The notes under the pieces were generated by a model, which saw only the letters and a list, made by a program, of their open reading frames with translations, was not told the DNA's origin and made no database searches. 42,264 bases of DNA, from contig PLBY01000056.1 of assembly GCA_003134655.1 (NCBI GenBank), forward strand, positions 1 to 42,264, in the 5' to 3' direction. Below are positions 16,576 through 24,592 of the stretch, one piece after another. This DNA comes from Acidobacteriaceae bacterium (lineage in GTDB: Bacteria > Acidobacteriota > Terriglobia > Terriglobales > Acidobacteriaceae). The translations under genes were made by a program, and so were the position numbers. Every line of letters starts with the position of its first letter. The first letter of the stretch is position 1.

Positions 16576-18471
16576 TCAGCTGATGCCGTAAATATTCAAA
16601 TATCCCTCCGTGGTGGACGTGTTACCCGTTGTTCCCACATACACCTTTCCGTTCGCCACACCCGGGACAACGAACTTCACGGCGATCCCAGACGGGACAT
16701 CTGTGGAAGGAGCCACCACGTCGCAGGCGGTCTTTGAGGCTTGCTGATTCGTCGTGTAGAGACAACTCAGGGTGGTGGCATCAAAGGCCCACAGGGCAGA
16801 GGGACCTTTGCTCGCAGCTCGGCGCGTATCCACGACCCAGACAATCGCCTGCGGAGACGAGATGCTGGGAGACGACACAGTGGGGGTCGGCGCAGGCCAA
16901 CCGAAGGTAAAGGCCGTTGAAGCAGTCGGCGTCGTGCAGAATCCAGCGACCACACCGGTGTTAGTGCAGGTGCTCCCATTGGGATAGAACTGGAACTGCA
17001 TTAGAGGGAGGTTGGCGCCGGCAAAGAAAGCGTAGCCGGTTGAACTTCCGCCGCCGGACGTAGTGGACCAGAAGGCCCCACTCCCGATCACGCCGCACTC
17101 CACGGTGGTGTTGTAGCAGAGCACATGCGGCAGCGCCTGCACGGTCGAGTCCGAAACGCCGTTCCCCGTAAAGCCCCCCAGCGTGCCCACCGGAGAGGTC
17201 TGCGCCAGAAATATTGTGCCTTCTTTCCCCGCTTGCACCAGCAGGTTCGCCGGGTTCCCACCAGTCTGGACGGGCAGCAACATAATGCCGCCGGAACCAA
17301 CATCATAGTTGTCGGTATTCCGCGTGACCCAGTCATAGGCGGTAAAGAAGTCCAATACGGAAAAGGTCTTGCCTGACAACTGCATTTCCACGATTGAGTT
17401 GCCATAGTCACAAGGGAAGGTCGTGCACGATGTCGGCGCATCATTGGGAGGGGTGCTCACCTTGACGCTGGTGTCTCCGTTCCCTGTGGCGACGAAGATG
17501 TGCCCGCTGCTATCCGCGACCGGGCCAGCGCCTCCTCCCCAAATTCCGCCCTCATAGCTGTGTTTCGCAGGGACGCTCGTCCAGACGGCGGTTTGCGCCA
17601 ACGCAGTCTGAGCAGTGTTCAGCTGGTAAGCCATAACCCAGCCGTTATAGGGAAAATTCACATGGTCGCAATTGCTTCCCCATGCAACCACGATCTGCGG
17701 ATTCTGTCCCGCGACCGGGACTGCGAGCAGCGAGGCCCGCTGATTCTGCGTCAACGCATAGGGCGCCGTCGTTCCGATCACGCCCTCGGTGAACGTGATT
17801 TTGTTGAAGGTTCCACCAATATCGATGGATGCAACGGGCGCCCCGTTGATCACGCTTACAGCAAACAGGGTCTGCTTGTAGCTATACGGTGTAGTTGTGG
17901 TTTTCAGCTTGGCGACGGCGTACAGAACCCCGCTGGTGATGGCTTGCCCGCCCTGATTCCCGCTGATGTCAATCACCGGCGTGCCTGTGATCCCGATATA
18001 TCCGGGCGCCGGCAGAATGTTGGAACACTTCAAGTCCGTACCCACCAGAGGGATATAGCCGCTGGGAGCGAGATTGGTCGACCAGAGAATGTTTCCGGTA
18101 TTGCCGTCGATCGCATATACCCAATCCTGCTCCGTAGCCACATACGCCACGTCGGCATAGGTAGTGCCATTGATGGTCACGTTGGGAAGCACCAGAGGCT
18201 GGGCATAGATTGCGCCGTCCACGGCCACAGAGAACTGCTTATGAAACTTGGGACCTGTCGTCGCCGTGATTGCTGCTTCTGTGAGTGCCGGCTCGTTGGA
18301 ATCGAAACCGAGGTGGTTCGTTCCACCCTGATACGTCGTGAGGCACACGCTATTGCCCGTAGTCGTGGGACAGCCCACTACCTGGGCTGGGGCAGTAGCT
18401 GCCAAGCCGGCTAAACCAAGGCAAACAAACAGAATTTGAGGGATCTTGACTACGGAAAGACTGGCTGGCAA
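16576..18471 (-). CDS. Secreted PQQ-like beta-propeller protein
   Basis: Protein of about 631 residues. An N-terminal signal peptide (KIPQILFVCLGLAGLAATAPAQ) is followed by a domain rich in beta-propeller blades of the PQQ-like type, such as DWVYAIDGNTGNILWSTNLAP near residue 130 and ALWAFDATTLSCLYTT near the end. Several Cys residues (CPTTTGNSVC, TSCTTFPC) suggest disulfides in the periplasm or outside. The start chosen is a TTG at 18471 because GGAGG precedes it by 5 bases; a TTG four codons earlier would bury that site. No dehydrogenase catalytic motif is recognised, so enzyme activity is uncertain. Known Acidobacteriota genomes carry many such proteins. Confidence 0.8.
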   Translation of the reverse strand: MPASLSVVKIPQILFVCLGLAGLAATAPAQVVGCPTTTGNSVCLTTYQGGTNHLGFDSNEPALTEAAITATTGPKFHKQFSVAVDGAIYAQPLVLPNVTINGTTYADVAYVATEQDWVYAIDGNTGNILWSTNLAPSGYIPLVGTDLKCSNILPAPGYIGITGTPVIDISGNQGGQAITSGVLYAVAKLKTTTTPYSYKQTLFAVSVINGAPVASIDIGGTFNKITFTEGVIGTTAPYALTQNQRASLLAVPVAGQNPQIVVAWGSNCDHVNFPYNGWVMAYQLNTAQTALAQTAVWTSVPAKHSYEGGIWGGGAGPVADSSGHIFVATGNGDTSVKVSTPPNDAPTSCTTFPCDYGNSIVEMQLSGKTFSVLDFFTAYDWVTRNTDNYDVGSGGIMLLPVQTGGNPANLLVQAGKEGTIFLAQTSPVGTLGGFTGNGVSDSTVQALPHVLCYNTTVECGVIGSGAFWSTTSGGGSSTGYAFFAGANLPLMQFQFYPNGSTCTNTGVVAGFCTTPTASTAFTFGWPAPTPTVSSPSISSPQAIVWVVDTRRAASKGPSALWAFDATTLSCLYTTNQQASKTACDVVAPSTDVPSGIAVKFVVPGVANGKVYVGTTGNTSTTEGYLNIYGIS

Positions 18472-18626
18472 CTTCGCCTCCAATGGGGGAAGGCCAGAAA
18501 ACTTTACACCGCAGCTCCCAAAGGGTCAAGGATGAAAGATTCCGCACCATCCCTGTGCAAATCTGGGCGGAGAGGCCCGCTAGGCTCCTAAATCGCGCTG
18601 TCTTTTAAGACCCGGCTCCGCAAACG

Positions 18627-19658
18627 TTAGTGGCGTGCGACCACGACGATCATGAACGTCCCCGGCTTGGCTTGCGGACGCCCTGTCGCTCCCGGTTTAG
18701 GTTCCTCAAATTCCGCTGTGGGCAAATACACCTTGTGCATCTCGGGGTCAATGTCCATTGTCTTGGCCCCGACTGGGGTAGTCACGGTTTGCACGATCTC
18801 GAATTTTCCAGGCGCGCTCTCGGCGGCAACTTCGAGCTTGCCGTCACGGCAACTCGCGAACGCCTGGTGGCCGTCGAACTTGGTTGCATCCACTCCGGTG
18901 CCGATCGGCATATCCGCAATCACCTTGCCGTCGTCCGTGCTCATCACGATCAGCTTCTGCGGATTTCGACACCCAATAAACAGTCGCCGCTTCTCTGTGT
19001 CGATGGATAGCCCCACCGGTGCGCCGCCCGGAGCGACAGGCCAGTGCGCAAGGACTTTCCTTGCCTTGATGTCGACCACCGCAACTTCGTTCTTGTCCAC
19101 CAGATTGATGTAGACCTTCCCTGCTCCGTCGGACGCGAGAAACTCCGGTTTGCCCCCCAAGGCAATGGGAGCTTCGATGGCTGCAGTCTTGGGGTCCGCA
19201 TCGGGCTTGAGCAACATGAGAATGCCGTCGTCACCCGAGACGGCCAGCACCAGCCCGCTGGCTTTGTCGAAAATGATGCCGTCAGCGTCAGGGTGTGCTG
19301 TAACCGTGCCCAGTACCGCATTCGTCTTAAGATCAAAAATAACGATCGCTCCGGCGCCGTCGGTAATGAATCCTCGTCCCGCCTCAGGAACAAGCGCAAC
19401 CCCGTGGTTGTGCTTCTGGCCGGGAATGTCCGCGACCGTCTTACCCGATTCGGCATCGATCACCATCGTGTGGGTGCTGCGGGGAACGTAGAGAAGGTGC
19501 GACTTGGCATCCAGGGTGATGTAGTCCATTCCCCCGTCGCCACCAACGTGAAAGGTTTTCTCGACCGCCCAGCCTGCCTGCGCGGCAGCGTTTGCGCTAA
19601 AGGCGAAAGAAACGAGTGTCATCAGAACTGCGACAAGCAATGCACTCCGAAAGCGCAT
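18627..19658 (-). CDS. Secreted YVTN-type beta-propeller protein
   Basis: Protein of 343 residues with a signal peptide (FRSALLVAVLMTLVSFAFSANAAAQ). Seven or so YVTN-type blades follow: DYITLDAKSHLLYVPRST, VIDAESGKTVADIPGQKHNH, GRGFITDGAGAIVIFDLKTN, and similar. The ATG at 19658 follows an ideal AGGAGG six bases upstream, which rules out the longer frame. The first 37 bases overlap the end of the MetE-like gene, whose C-terminus is abnormal, so this gene seems to have been joined there by a rearrangement. It is likely a periplasmic ligand-binding or scaffold protein; no catalytic residues are recognised. Confidence 0.85.
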   Translation of the reverse strand: MRFRSALLVAVLMTLVSFAFSANAAAQAGWAVEKTFHVGGDGGMDYITLDAKSHLLYVPRSTHTMVIDAESGKTVADIPGQKHNHGVALVPEAGRGFITDGAGAIVIFDLKTNAVLGTVTAHPDADGIIFDKASGLVLAVSGDDGILMLLKPDADPKTAAIEAPIALGGKPEFLASDGAGKVYINLVDKNEVAVVDIKARKVLAHWPVAPGGAPVGLSIDTEKRRLFIGCRNPQKLIVMSTDDGKVIADMPIGTGVDATKFDGHQAFASCRDGKLEVAAESAPGKFEIVQTVTTPVGAKTMDIDPEMHKVYLPTAEFEEPKPGATGRPQAKPGTFMIVVVARH

Positions 19659-20653
19659 AAGACCCTCCTGGAAATGAGCCGGCCCAGCAACGGTGCGAAC
19701 CCACAATCGTCGGTGGTGCCGAGTTGTTCGAGGGGAATGTACTGGGCGGCTTCTAGAACGCGGTCACGAACTTCCTCCGGTGTATCTACTCGCGGGTCGA
19801 TGGGGGAAACCACTCCTACAAACACGCGCTGCTCTGGCTTGAGATACTCTCGAATAATCTTCAGAACGCGCCCGCGATCTTTCTCTCCGGCGAGCGCTAC
19901 GTAGAAATTTCCGGCACGCAATTCGAACAAACTGGGCAATAAATCGGCGTAATCGACATCCGCGCTGTGGGTCGAGTCGAGGTCGCCCCCCGGGCAGGTA
20001 TGCACACCGATGCGTTGCCGTTCCTCAGGGGTGAATCGCGACAGCGCCAGATTGTTCAGTCCAATGAAGCCGTTCAGAAGATTTCCAGAAGGATCCAGCT
20101 TGACCGCCAATCGGCCTTCCGTGAAATCGATTTGGACTTTTTGTGCACCTTTCTCGAAACATAGGCGAATCTCCATTTCGTGCTCACGCAACAGGTCGTC
20201 GATGAACTCCTGCCGCGAGTAGCCAGGAATGTCTTCTGCCGGATACATGAGACTGAGCGCAGAGGGCGAAATGACGGCCTGCTTCAGCGGTCTATGCGCG
20301 TAGCGCTTTGCCACGTCGAGATAACGGTCCGCGTAGATTCTGTAATGAAAAGGTCCAGCTGTCAGCCGCGGCATGCGCCGGACGTGACCGGCAGAGAATG
20401 GAATTTTGAAACCATCGGGCGCTGTGTTCTGCGATCCGTGCACGGAATAAGTCCAGAAGTTGTGATACTTGCGCTGCTCGCCGTCGGTGATGATCGGAGA
20501 ACCCGTCGCTTCAAACGCTTGAATCGTGTCCTGGATCGCAGCTTCATAAAGGGCGTCTAACCTGGGATCAGCGAAATCCCCAGCCTCGACGATTGCTTCG
20601 ATCAACGCCAGCGGTCTCGGAATGCTTCCGATGGGCTCTGTCGGAATCTTCAT
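19622..20653 (-). CDS. Cobalamin-independent methionine synthase-like (MetE C-domain family) protein, C-terminally truncated
   Basis: Protein of 343 residues of the MetE C-terminal-domain/UROD-like TIM barrel. It starts MKIPTEPIGSIPRP, the conserved N-terminus of this family, which fixes the start at 20653 although the frame is open to 20725. Zinc-site residues are present: His and Cys in GVHTCPGGD and Cys in GTTDDCGFAP. After GFAP the sequence stops resembling the family and ends LLGRLISRRVLCAFGVHCLSQF. Homologues normally continue with a segment about 30 residues long after this Cys. The aberrant tail is encoded by the leader and start of the next gene. It may be active as a methyltransferase for thiol metabolism, or be decaying. 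Confidence 0.8.
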   Translation of the reverse strand: MKIPTEPIGSIPRPLALIEAIVEAGDFADPRLDALYEAAIQDTIQAFEATGSPIITDGEQRKYHNFWTYSVHGSQNTAPDGFKIPFSAGHVRRMPRLTAGPFHYRIYADRYLDVAKRYAHRPLKQAVISPSALSLMYPAEDIPGYSRQEFIDDLLREHEMEIRLCFEKGAQKVQIDFTEGRLAVKLDPSGNLLNGFIGLNNLALSRFTPEERQRIGVHTCPGGDLDSTHSADVDYADLLPSLFELRAGNFYVALAGEKDRGRVLKIIREYLKPEQRVFVGVVSPIDPRVDTPEEVRDRVLEAAQYIPLEQLGTTDDCGFAPLLGRLISRRVLCAFGVHCLSQF

Positions 20654-20742
20654 GACAGCACGTGCTTTCTGACTGTCGACTCTTCCTCGCCTTGCCGTTT
20701 CTAGTGAGATTAAGAGTCTCATCATCCAGTAAGGCCGATCCT

Positions 20743-20760
20743 ATACAGTGTTTACTGTAT
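20743..20760. promoter_or_regulatory. Inverted repeat ATACAGT-GTTT-ACTGTAT (operator candidate)
   Basis: Perfect 7-bp arms with a 4-base spacer, 18 bp in all. It lies about 90 bp upstream of the MetE-like start, the right distance for a repressor or activator site. It does not have the CTG-N10-CAG polarity of a classical LexA box. Confidence 0.45.
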
Positions 20761-20950
20761 GCAGCCGTGCTTCGCCGATGGCTACGTGCCCTTCAAAATG
20801 CCTCGCACACGACTACTCTTCGGCCATCTCCGCACAGAAGGCTTGTTGAGGCATTGCGATAAAAGCCGGAGGCACTGAGTGTACCGCTCCCGCGCGGCGC
20901 GCCGACCGCAGCCCCCTTTCTAAGAGCTACCGTACACTACAAATTCTCAC

Positions 20951-20980
20951 TTGACGAAAACCTACGTCTCTGGGTATTTT
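20951..20980 (+). promoter_or_regulatory. Candidate sigma70 promoter (TTGACG-N18-TATTTT)
   Basis: A -35 TTGACG at 20951 and a -10 TATTTT at 20975 with an 18-base spacer. The run starts about 45 bp before the GTG of the small CxxC protein at 21026, which has a strong AGGAGG. Confidence 0.45.
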
Positions 20981-21025
20981 TTAGTCGGTTAATTTCATGC
21001 CTTCGGCAAGCTCAGGAGGTGTTTT

Positions 21026-21193
21026 GTGGAAGCGACTTACCCCGAAATGAAATGTGCGTTCTGCAATTCGCCCGTGCTTATTGAGACCGCGAAAACTAAC
21101 GAGCGCGGACAGCTTATCCATGAGGACTGCTACGTGCAGTCACTGCGTACGAACCGCGATCCCAGTGCCAACTTTGCGCCCGATTCAGATTGA
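21026..21193 (+). CDS. Small cysteine-rich (zinc-ribbon-like) protein, 55 residues
   Basis: The start is GTG, preceded by AGGAGG with 7 bases of spacing, one of the best ribosome-binding sites in the window. The protein holds MKCAFCNSPV near residue 8 and LIHEDCYVQ near residue 32, so CxxC plus His and Cys could bind one zinc. The C-terminus is Asn/Asp-rich. No family name is recognised. It is the first of three small plus-strand ORFs (21026, 21245, 21395) behind a plausible promoter. Confidence 0.6.
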   Translation: MEATYPEMKCAFCNSPVLIETAKTNERGQLIHEDCYVQSLRTNRDPSANFAPDSD

Positions 21194-21244
21194 AGCCCCC
21201 TTCCCCGCCCGCTTGCGGGAGAAGGCGATCGAACTGCCTGAGAC

Positions 21245-21373
21245 ATGACGCAACGGAAGCGAAGGGTCTACAAAACAACTACAATGACCCGCGCCAAGGC
21301 CTCTGTCGCGAAAGACCGCGCTGTTCGATCCGCTCAAAAGAAAGCCTCACGCGAAGCTCCCCGCAAGGGTTAG
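21245..21373 (+). CDS. Possible 42-residue strongly basic peptide
   Basis: Begins MTQRKRRVYKTTTM and ends KKASREAPRKG. About one third of residues are Lys or Arg and there is almost no hydrophobic content, as in small nucleic-acid-binding or histone-tail-like peptides. A second in-frame ATG lies at 21284. There is no good Shine-Dalgarno. It is kept only because it sits in line with two better small genes. Confidence 0.3.
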   Translation: MTQRKRRVYKTTTMTRAKASVAKDRAVRSAQKKASREAPRKG

Positions 21374-21394
21374 CTCGGGTGTACGATCTCCGTT

Positions 21395-21556
21395 ATGCCA
21401 AAGGAAGACCGTTCAGCGTCGTTACGAAATGAGATTCAAGAACTTCGGGCGGAGGCAGCCGCGCTAGCGGACAGAGCCAAGAAAACCGCCAGCCAAGCAG
21501 AAGTTTTAGCCAACCGAATCAAAGACTTAGAAAAAGAAGTGGCAAAACATTCCTAG
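21395..21556 (+). CDS. Possible 53-residue coiled-coil protein
   Basis: The sequence is a single predicted amphipathic helix with heptad-like spacing: LRNEIQELRAEAAALADRAK, then AEVLANRIKDLEKEVAKH. There are no Cys, Trp or Pro residues beyond the N-terminus. This composition is not expected by chance in a G+C-rich spurious frame. The start ATG lacks a strong ribosome-binding site; coupling with the preceding ORF (22-bp gap) is possible. Function unknown. Confidence 0.45.
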   Translation: MPKEDRSASLRNEIQELRAEAAALADRAKKTASQAEVLANRIKDLEKEVAKHS

Positions 21557-21631
21557 CAGCGCACCCATAGGGCTACACCTCCCGGTAGATGTCGCTTATC
21601 CCAAGGCAGCTTATTTTGGCCGAAGTGGTTC

Positions 21632-21955
21632 TCATTTTGAAACGCTGAACGTACCTACGATTCCTTTGAACACGCCCGCCGCATTGTGCATCGGAGTTCC
21701 CTGCACATCGACCCAAACAGCCGAGCCGTCCTTTCGGCGCAACTTGAAGTGAAACGGCCTCGCATCGCCACGGGTCTTCGAATCGAACAAACGTTGGGCT
21801 GCGTCTACATCTTCGGGAAATACATAGGCGAATGACGCACGCCCGACCATTTCCGACGGAGATGTTCCGAGGATTTCAGCCATTCGTTCGCTGGCGTAGG
21901 CGGTCTTAGCATCCGTGTCGATGATCCATATGCCGTCGTCTTGTTGTTTTTCCAT
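21632..21955 (-). CDS. Single PAS-domain protein
   Basis: Protein of 107 residues that is a complete PAS fold with no effector domain. It opens DGIWIIDTDAKTAYASERMA, then EILGTSPSEMVGRASFAYVF, and ends KLRRKDGSAVWVDVQGTP with GIVGTFSVS. The RRKDGSxxWV motif is typical of PAS/PAC sensors found in histidine kinases. Stand-alone PAS proteins may bind a ligand and signal by protein contact. It is a monocistronic gene facing the small ORFs. A GGTAGGG tract lies before the ATG. No partner kinase is seen in the window. Confidence 0.82.
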   Translation of the reverse strand: MEKQQDDGIWIIDTDAKTAYASERMAEILGTSPSEMVGRASFAYVFPEDVDAAQRLFDSKTRGDARPFHFKLRRKDGSAVWVDVQGTPMHNAAGVFKGIVGTFSVSK

Positions 21956-22111
21956 CTCAACCCTACCTAATAATAGCTCCGGGGGTTGCCAGGGGGTGCG
22001 GATGCGCCCGTTCGTAGGCTGCCATCATCAGGCGGGTTGAAACTGGGGCGCAGTGAACCGTCACGTCCAGATTTGGAGGAGCCGGTCTGGTCTTGTGCAG
22101 CAAAATAAGCG

Positions 22112-22849
22112 CTACTCTTTGCGGACCAGCGAACGCGCGGGAGCATTGGACGCGACTTCGGCTTCTCCGTGGAAATCCAGAATGCGTGAGGTTAAGGTGT
22201 GAGGGCCAACAATACGCACATCAGCTACGGCTTCCATACTGGTCTGCAACCAAGTTCCCTCGATTTCGGCGAATGCGAGCTTCACGCGAACGCTTTTCAG
22301 CCACCAGGACGGGATCTTTGCTACCTCCCCCTCAACCTGGCGGACGAAAAACGAATGCTCGTCTATCCAGGCTTCTCCCGAAATCAGTTCCTTCTCTTTT
22401 CGCTTCGGCTTCAGTCCTAATCGATAACAGGGTTGGCCATCCAGAACCGTTTCGCCGATGTAGGTGAAATCGTAGTTCTTTCGAGTAAGGGCAATTCGGG
22501 CTTGATTCCCGCTTGAGGTCGCTTCGACCTCGTGGTCCAGCACACCCCGTACAACTTGCAGGCCTCGGTTACTGCCTGACGCTTTCTGAATCCTATAACC
22601 CGGACTGGCAGGTAGTCTGAAATTTACTTCCGCTACCACGTCAGAATCAGCCTTCGAATTGTTCGCGCCGAACAGGCGATACTCACGAATCACCTGGTAA
22701 GAAAACTCCGCTCCCTGCGTCTTTTCGAGAGCGTCAACAATCGAATTAAGGGGCATCGTTCCCGAGCGCTTAGGTCCCTGAGCACCCACGAAGCAGCAAG
22801 CCACTGCGATCGATGCTCCAGTCGTCAACCAGCGCTTCGCAACCCGCAC
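22112..22849 (-). CDS. Secreted LolA-like (outer-membrane lipoprotein-sorting fold) hypothetical protein
   Basis: Protein of 245 residues. The N-terminal segment (WLTTGASIAVACCFVGAQG) is a signal peptide. The body has the half-barrel strand pattern seen in LolA/DUF4292-type proteins of Acidobacteriota: YIGETVLDGQPCYRLGLKPK, then AWIDEHSFFVRQVEGEVAKI and SVRVKLAFAEIEGTWLQTSM. The start is GTG at 22849 with GGGAG eight bases upstream; a nearby ATG is in another frame. It diverges from the PilZ gene. Role in lipid or lipoprotein binding is inferred from the fold resemblance, not shown. Confidence 0.7.
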   Translation of the reverse strand: MRVAKRWLTTGASIAVACCFVGAQGPKRSGTMPLNSIVDALEKTQGAEFSYQVIREYRLFGANNSKADSDVVAEVNFRLPASPGYRIQKASGSNRGLQVVRGVLDHEVEATSSGNQARIALTRKNYDFTYIGETVLDGQPCYRLGLKPKRKEKELISGEAWIDEHSFFVRQVEGEVAKIPSWWLKSVRVKLAFAEIEGTWLQTSMEAVADVRIVGPHTLTSRILDFHGEAEVASNAPARSLVRKE

Positions 22850-23099
22850 ATTATTTCTCCCGCTCCTTGGATGCAGAGAGCACGTGCTGTGCCAAAAGGA
22901 AAATGCGGTTAGTAGTCAATTATTCGGCAATCGCTTGCGCCGTCCGGGTAATTTGCGCGCCCAAGACTGCAGATTTAGCCTACTGCGAATACAGTATGGG
23001 AAGGTGGCCAAGAACAAGACAATAGATGAAGTGTTTCCTGCGACCGCATGGACATATACTGTTGTTTGGGACCGAATCAAAGAGATTGTGAGCGGCGGG

Positions 23100-23438
23100 A
23101 TGTTGGAGAATCGACGCAGATACGCACGGGTTCCGATGCGGGCACAGGCGACATGCATAGTGGATTCCCGAACGATGCGCGGAGTGACTTGGAACCTCAG
23201 CCAAGGGGGAATGCAGCTGGACGCGAGTGACCTGCAGCTCAGAGATACCGTCCAATTGTCATTCCGACTACCCGGTTCTGGTGTAGCCGTTGACGCAGTC
23301 GGTGCCCTGGTCTGGGAAAACGAAAAACGACACGGGATCCAATTCACGAACCTGGGCGCCCAGAGTCAAGGGTCGATTCGGCACTACATACTCGAATTGG
23401 AACGGAGACTGGGCCGCGGAACTATGCCCAATAGGTGA
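23100..23438 (+). CDS. PilZ-domain c-di-GMP receptor protein
   Basis: Protein of 112 residues, a stand-alone PilZ domain. Both c-di-GMP-binding motifs are present: the arginine motif in ENRRRYARVPM (RxxxR) and the DxSxxG-like NLSQGG near residue 37. GALVWENEKRHGIQFTNL follows. The frame is open for 72 codons upstream, but that part is low-complexity and lacks homology-like features, so I chose the ATG at 23100 just before LENRRRYAR. Such proteins relay c-di-GMP levels to motility, secretion or exopolysaccharide systems. No target gene is nearby. Confidence 0.85.
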   Translation: MLENRRRYARVPMRAQATCIVDSRTMRGVTWNLSQGGMQLDASDLQLRDTVQLSFRLPGSGVAVDAVGALVWENEKRHGIQFTNLGAQSQGSIRHYILELERRLGRGTMPNR

Positions 23439-23476
23439 GCCGCACCCCTCTAGGAGAGCATTAAGTTGTGCGGCTC
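23437..23476. terminator. Inverted repeat between convergent genes
   Basis: Perfect 9-bp arms GAGCCGCAC (23437-23445) and GTGCGGCTC (23468-23476) bridge the stop codons of the PilZ gene and the serine recombinase. There is no T-run on either side, so it may be a Rho-independent-like structure, an mRNA 3' stabiliser, or a recombination site of the adjacent resolvase. Confidence 0.4.
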
Positions 23477-24177
23477 GCTGGCATCGGCACTTCCAGGCTG
23501 GCGCTAGAAGGGTCCCCGCAGACGTTTTTGGAACGCCGCTGTGCGATGCGGTGGACCGTGCCAACACCAAGCCCCGTCTGTTTGGCAATTGCGCGCCAGG
23601 AAGCCCCAGATGCACGAAGACCTTCGATCTGGGATTCCCGAACATCGGCTCTTGGGCGTCCTAGCTTCTTCCCTTTCGCGCGGGCATTCCGCAAGCCGGC
23701 CTTGACCCGTTCCACGATTAGGCTGCGCTCGAGTTCTGCCACGGCACCCAAGACCGTGAAAATCATCTTCCCAGTCGGTGTACTGGTGTCGACGTTCTCC
23801 GAAAGGGATATGAAATCGATTCCCAGTGCCTGAAATTGCTCAAGGGCTCTCAGTAGATGTGACACCGATCGGGCGAAACGATCAAAACGCCACACGACGA
23901 CCACATCGAAGCGCCGTCGTGCAGCGTCGCTCATCAGTTTGTCCAGTCCGGGCCGAGAGTTCTTCGTGCCGGAGACGCTATCGGTATAGATTTCGGTCAG
24001 TTGCCATCCGCGGCGCTCTACGTATTCGCGGAGTTCGCGGAGTTGGACTTCGGAATCCTGACCCCTGTATTCGTGGTCGAGCGCGTTGTGGTCAGGCTGC
24101 CGTTTTCCGCATTTCTCGCACTTCGACGTGGACACTCTGGCGTATAGGGCGATTCGCTTTCCTGATGGGCAGGTCAT
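23461..24177 (-). CDS. Small serine recombinase/resolvase with a CxxC insertion
   Basis: Protein of 238 residues. The resolvase domain opens RIALYARVSTSKCEKC with catalytic Ser16. It includes the YTDSVSGTKNSRPGLDKLM and VVWRFDRFARSVSHLLRALE arginine motifs and the E-helix around GKMIFTVLGAVAELERSLIV. A C-terminal helix-turn-helix follows (SWRAIAKQTGLGVGTVHRIAQ). Directly after the catalytic Ser is an insertion of about 20 residues (CEKCGKRQPDHNALDHEY) that could form a small zinc site. The ATG at 24177 has GGAG seven bases upstream. It follows a small gene by 11 bases. It is likely an invertase or resolvase of a mobile element; no target sites were identified. Confidence 0.88.
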   Translation of the reverse strand: MTCPSGKRIALYARVSTSKCEKCGKRQPDHNALDHEYRGQDSEVQLRELREYVERRGWQLTEIYTDSVSGTKNSRPGLDKLMSDAARRRFDVVVVWRFDRFARSVSHLLRALEQFQALGIDFISLSENVDTSTPTGKMIFTVLGAVAELERSLIVERVKAGLRNARAKGKKLGRPRADVRESQIEGLRASGASWRAIAKQTGLGVGTVHRIAQRRSKNVCGDPSSASLEVPMPASRTT

Positions 24178-24188
24178 CTGGCGACTCC

Positions 24189-24536
24189 TTATCGAGGGGA
24201 TGGGAATTGCAGCACCTCGGCCGTGGCAATCGTGCCAATGTCGATGCCAGTGAGGAGCGCAGCCATATGGGCGATAAACTCCCCAAATGAGGAAAGCACC
24301 CAACGGGGACCGTCGAGGCACGGATATTCAATCACCTTCACGAACTGTCGCTCTTGTAACTTTCGGAACAGGAGATGTTGCCTCGCCGTGCAATCCGATG
24401 GCCGGGGTGCAGAAGCGCACAGCTTTAGAAACGACCACTCTTCGATTGTCAAACTACAGATCTGCTGCAGTAGCCGGGCGTCGGGGTCGTCCCGTACGGG
24501 GATTACCGAAACTGCGGTTGCGTTTTTCTTAGCCAT
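24189..24536 (-). CDS. Hypothetical 115-residue protein sharing the GGAGGCAACAAATGGCTA leader
   Basis: No family is recognised. After a Lys-rich start (MAKKNATAVSVIPV) come helical segments (EEWSFLKLC, TARQHLLFRKLQERQFVKVI), with GPRWVLSSFGEFI and a hydrophobic stretch after it. The pattern could be a winged-helix protein. The ATG at 24536 is chosen for its strong AAGGAGG. The bases GGAGGCAACAAATGGCTA are identical to those at the start of the next upstream gene (24593-25027), which points to a shared or duplicated initiation region. It lies 11 bases before the recombinase and is probably co-transcribed with it. Confidence 0.6.
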   Translation of the reverse strand: MAKKNATAVSVIPVRDDPDARLLQQICSLTIEEWSFLKLCASAPRPSDCTARQHLLFRKLQERQFVKVIEYPCLDGPRWVLSSFGEFIAHMAALLTGIDIGTIATAEVLQFPSPR

Positions 24537-24592
24537 TTGTTGCCTCCTTTTGAACATCCGTCTGGCCCAATATCCGAAAACGTGTGAGTAGC

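Larger units (their letters stand above)
20654..21025. other. Intergenic region of 372 bp between divergent genes
   Basis: No protein-like frame was found. The stretch holds the palindrome at 20743-20760, about 90 bp upstream of the MetE-like gene, and a candidate promoter at 20951-20980 for the small plus-strand genes. It also marks the change from ordinary chromosome to the accessory region with tiny ORFs. Confidence 0.6.

Noticed and set aside
18484..18626. Possible c-di-GMP riboswitch in the leader of the propeller gene (a GCACAGGGATGG string)
   Set aside because: Only a few bases resemble the GEMM core. The paired stems and the tetraloop/receptor could not be drawn, so this is not supported.
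22884..23099. N-terminal extension of the PilZ protein
   Set aside because: The frame is open but has no domain-like content, no good start signal, and crosses the divergent promoter region.
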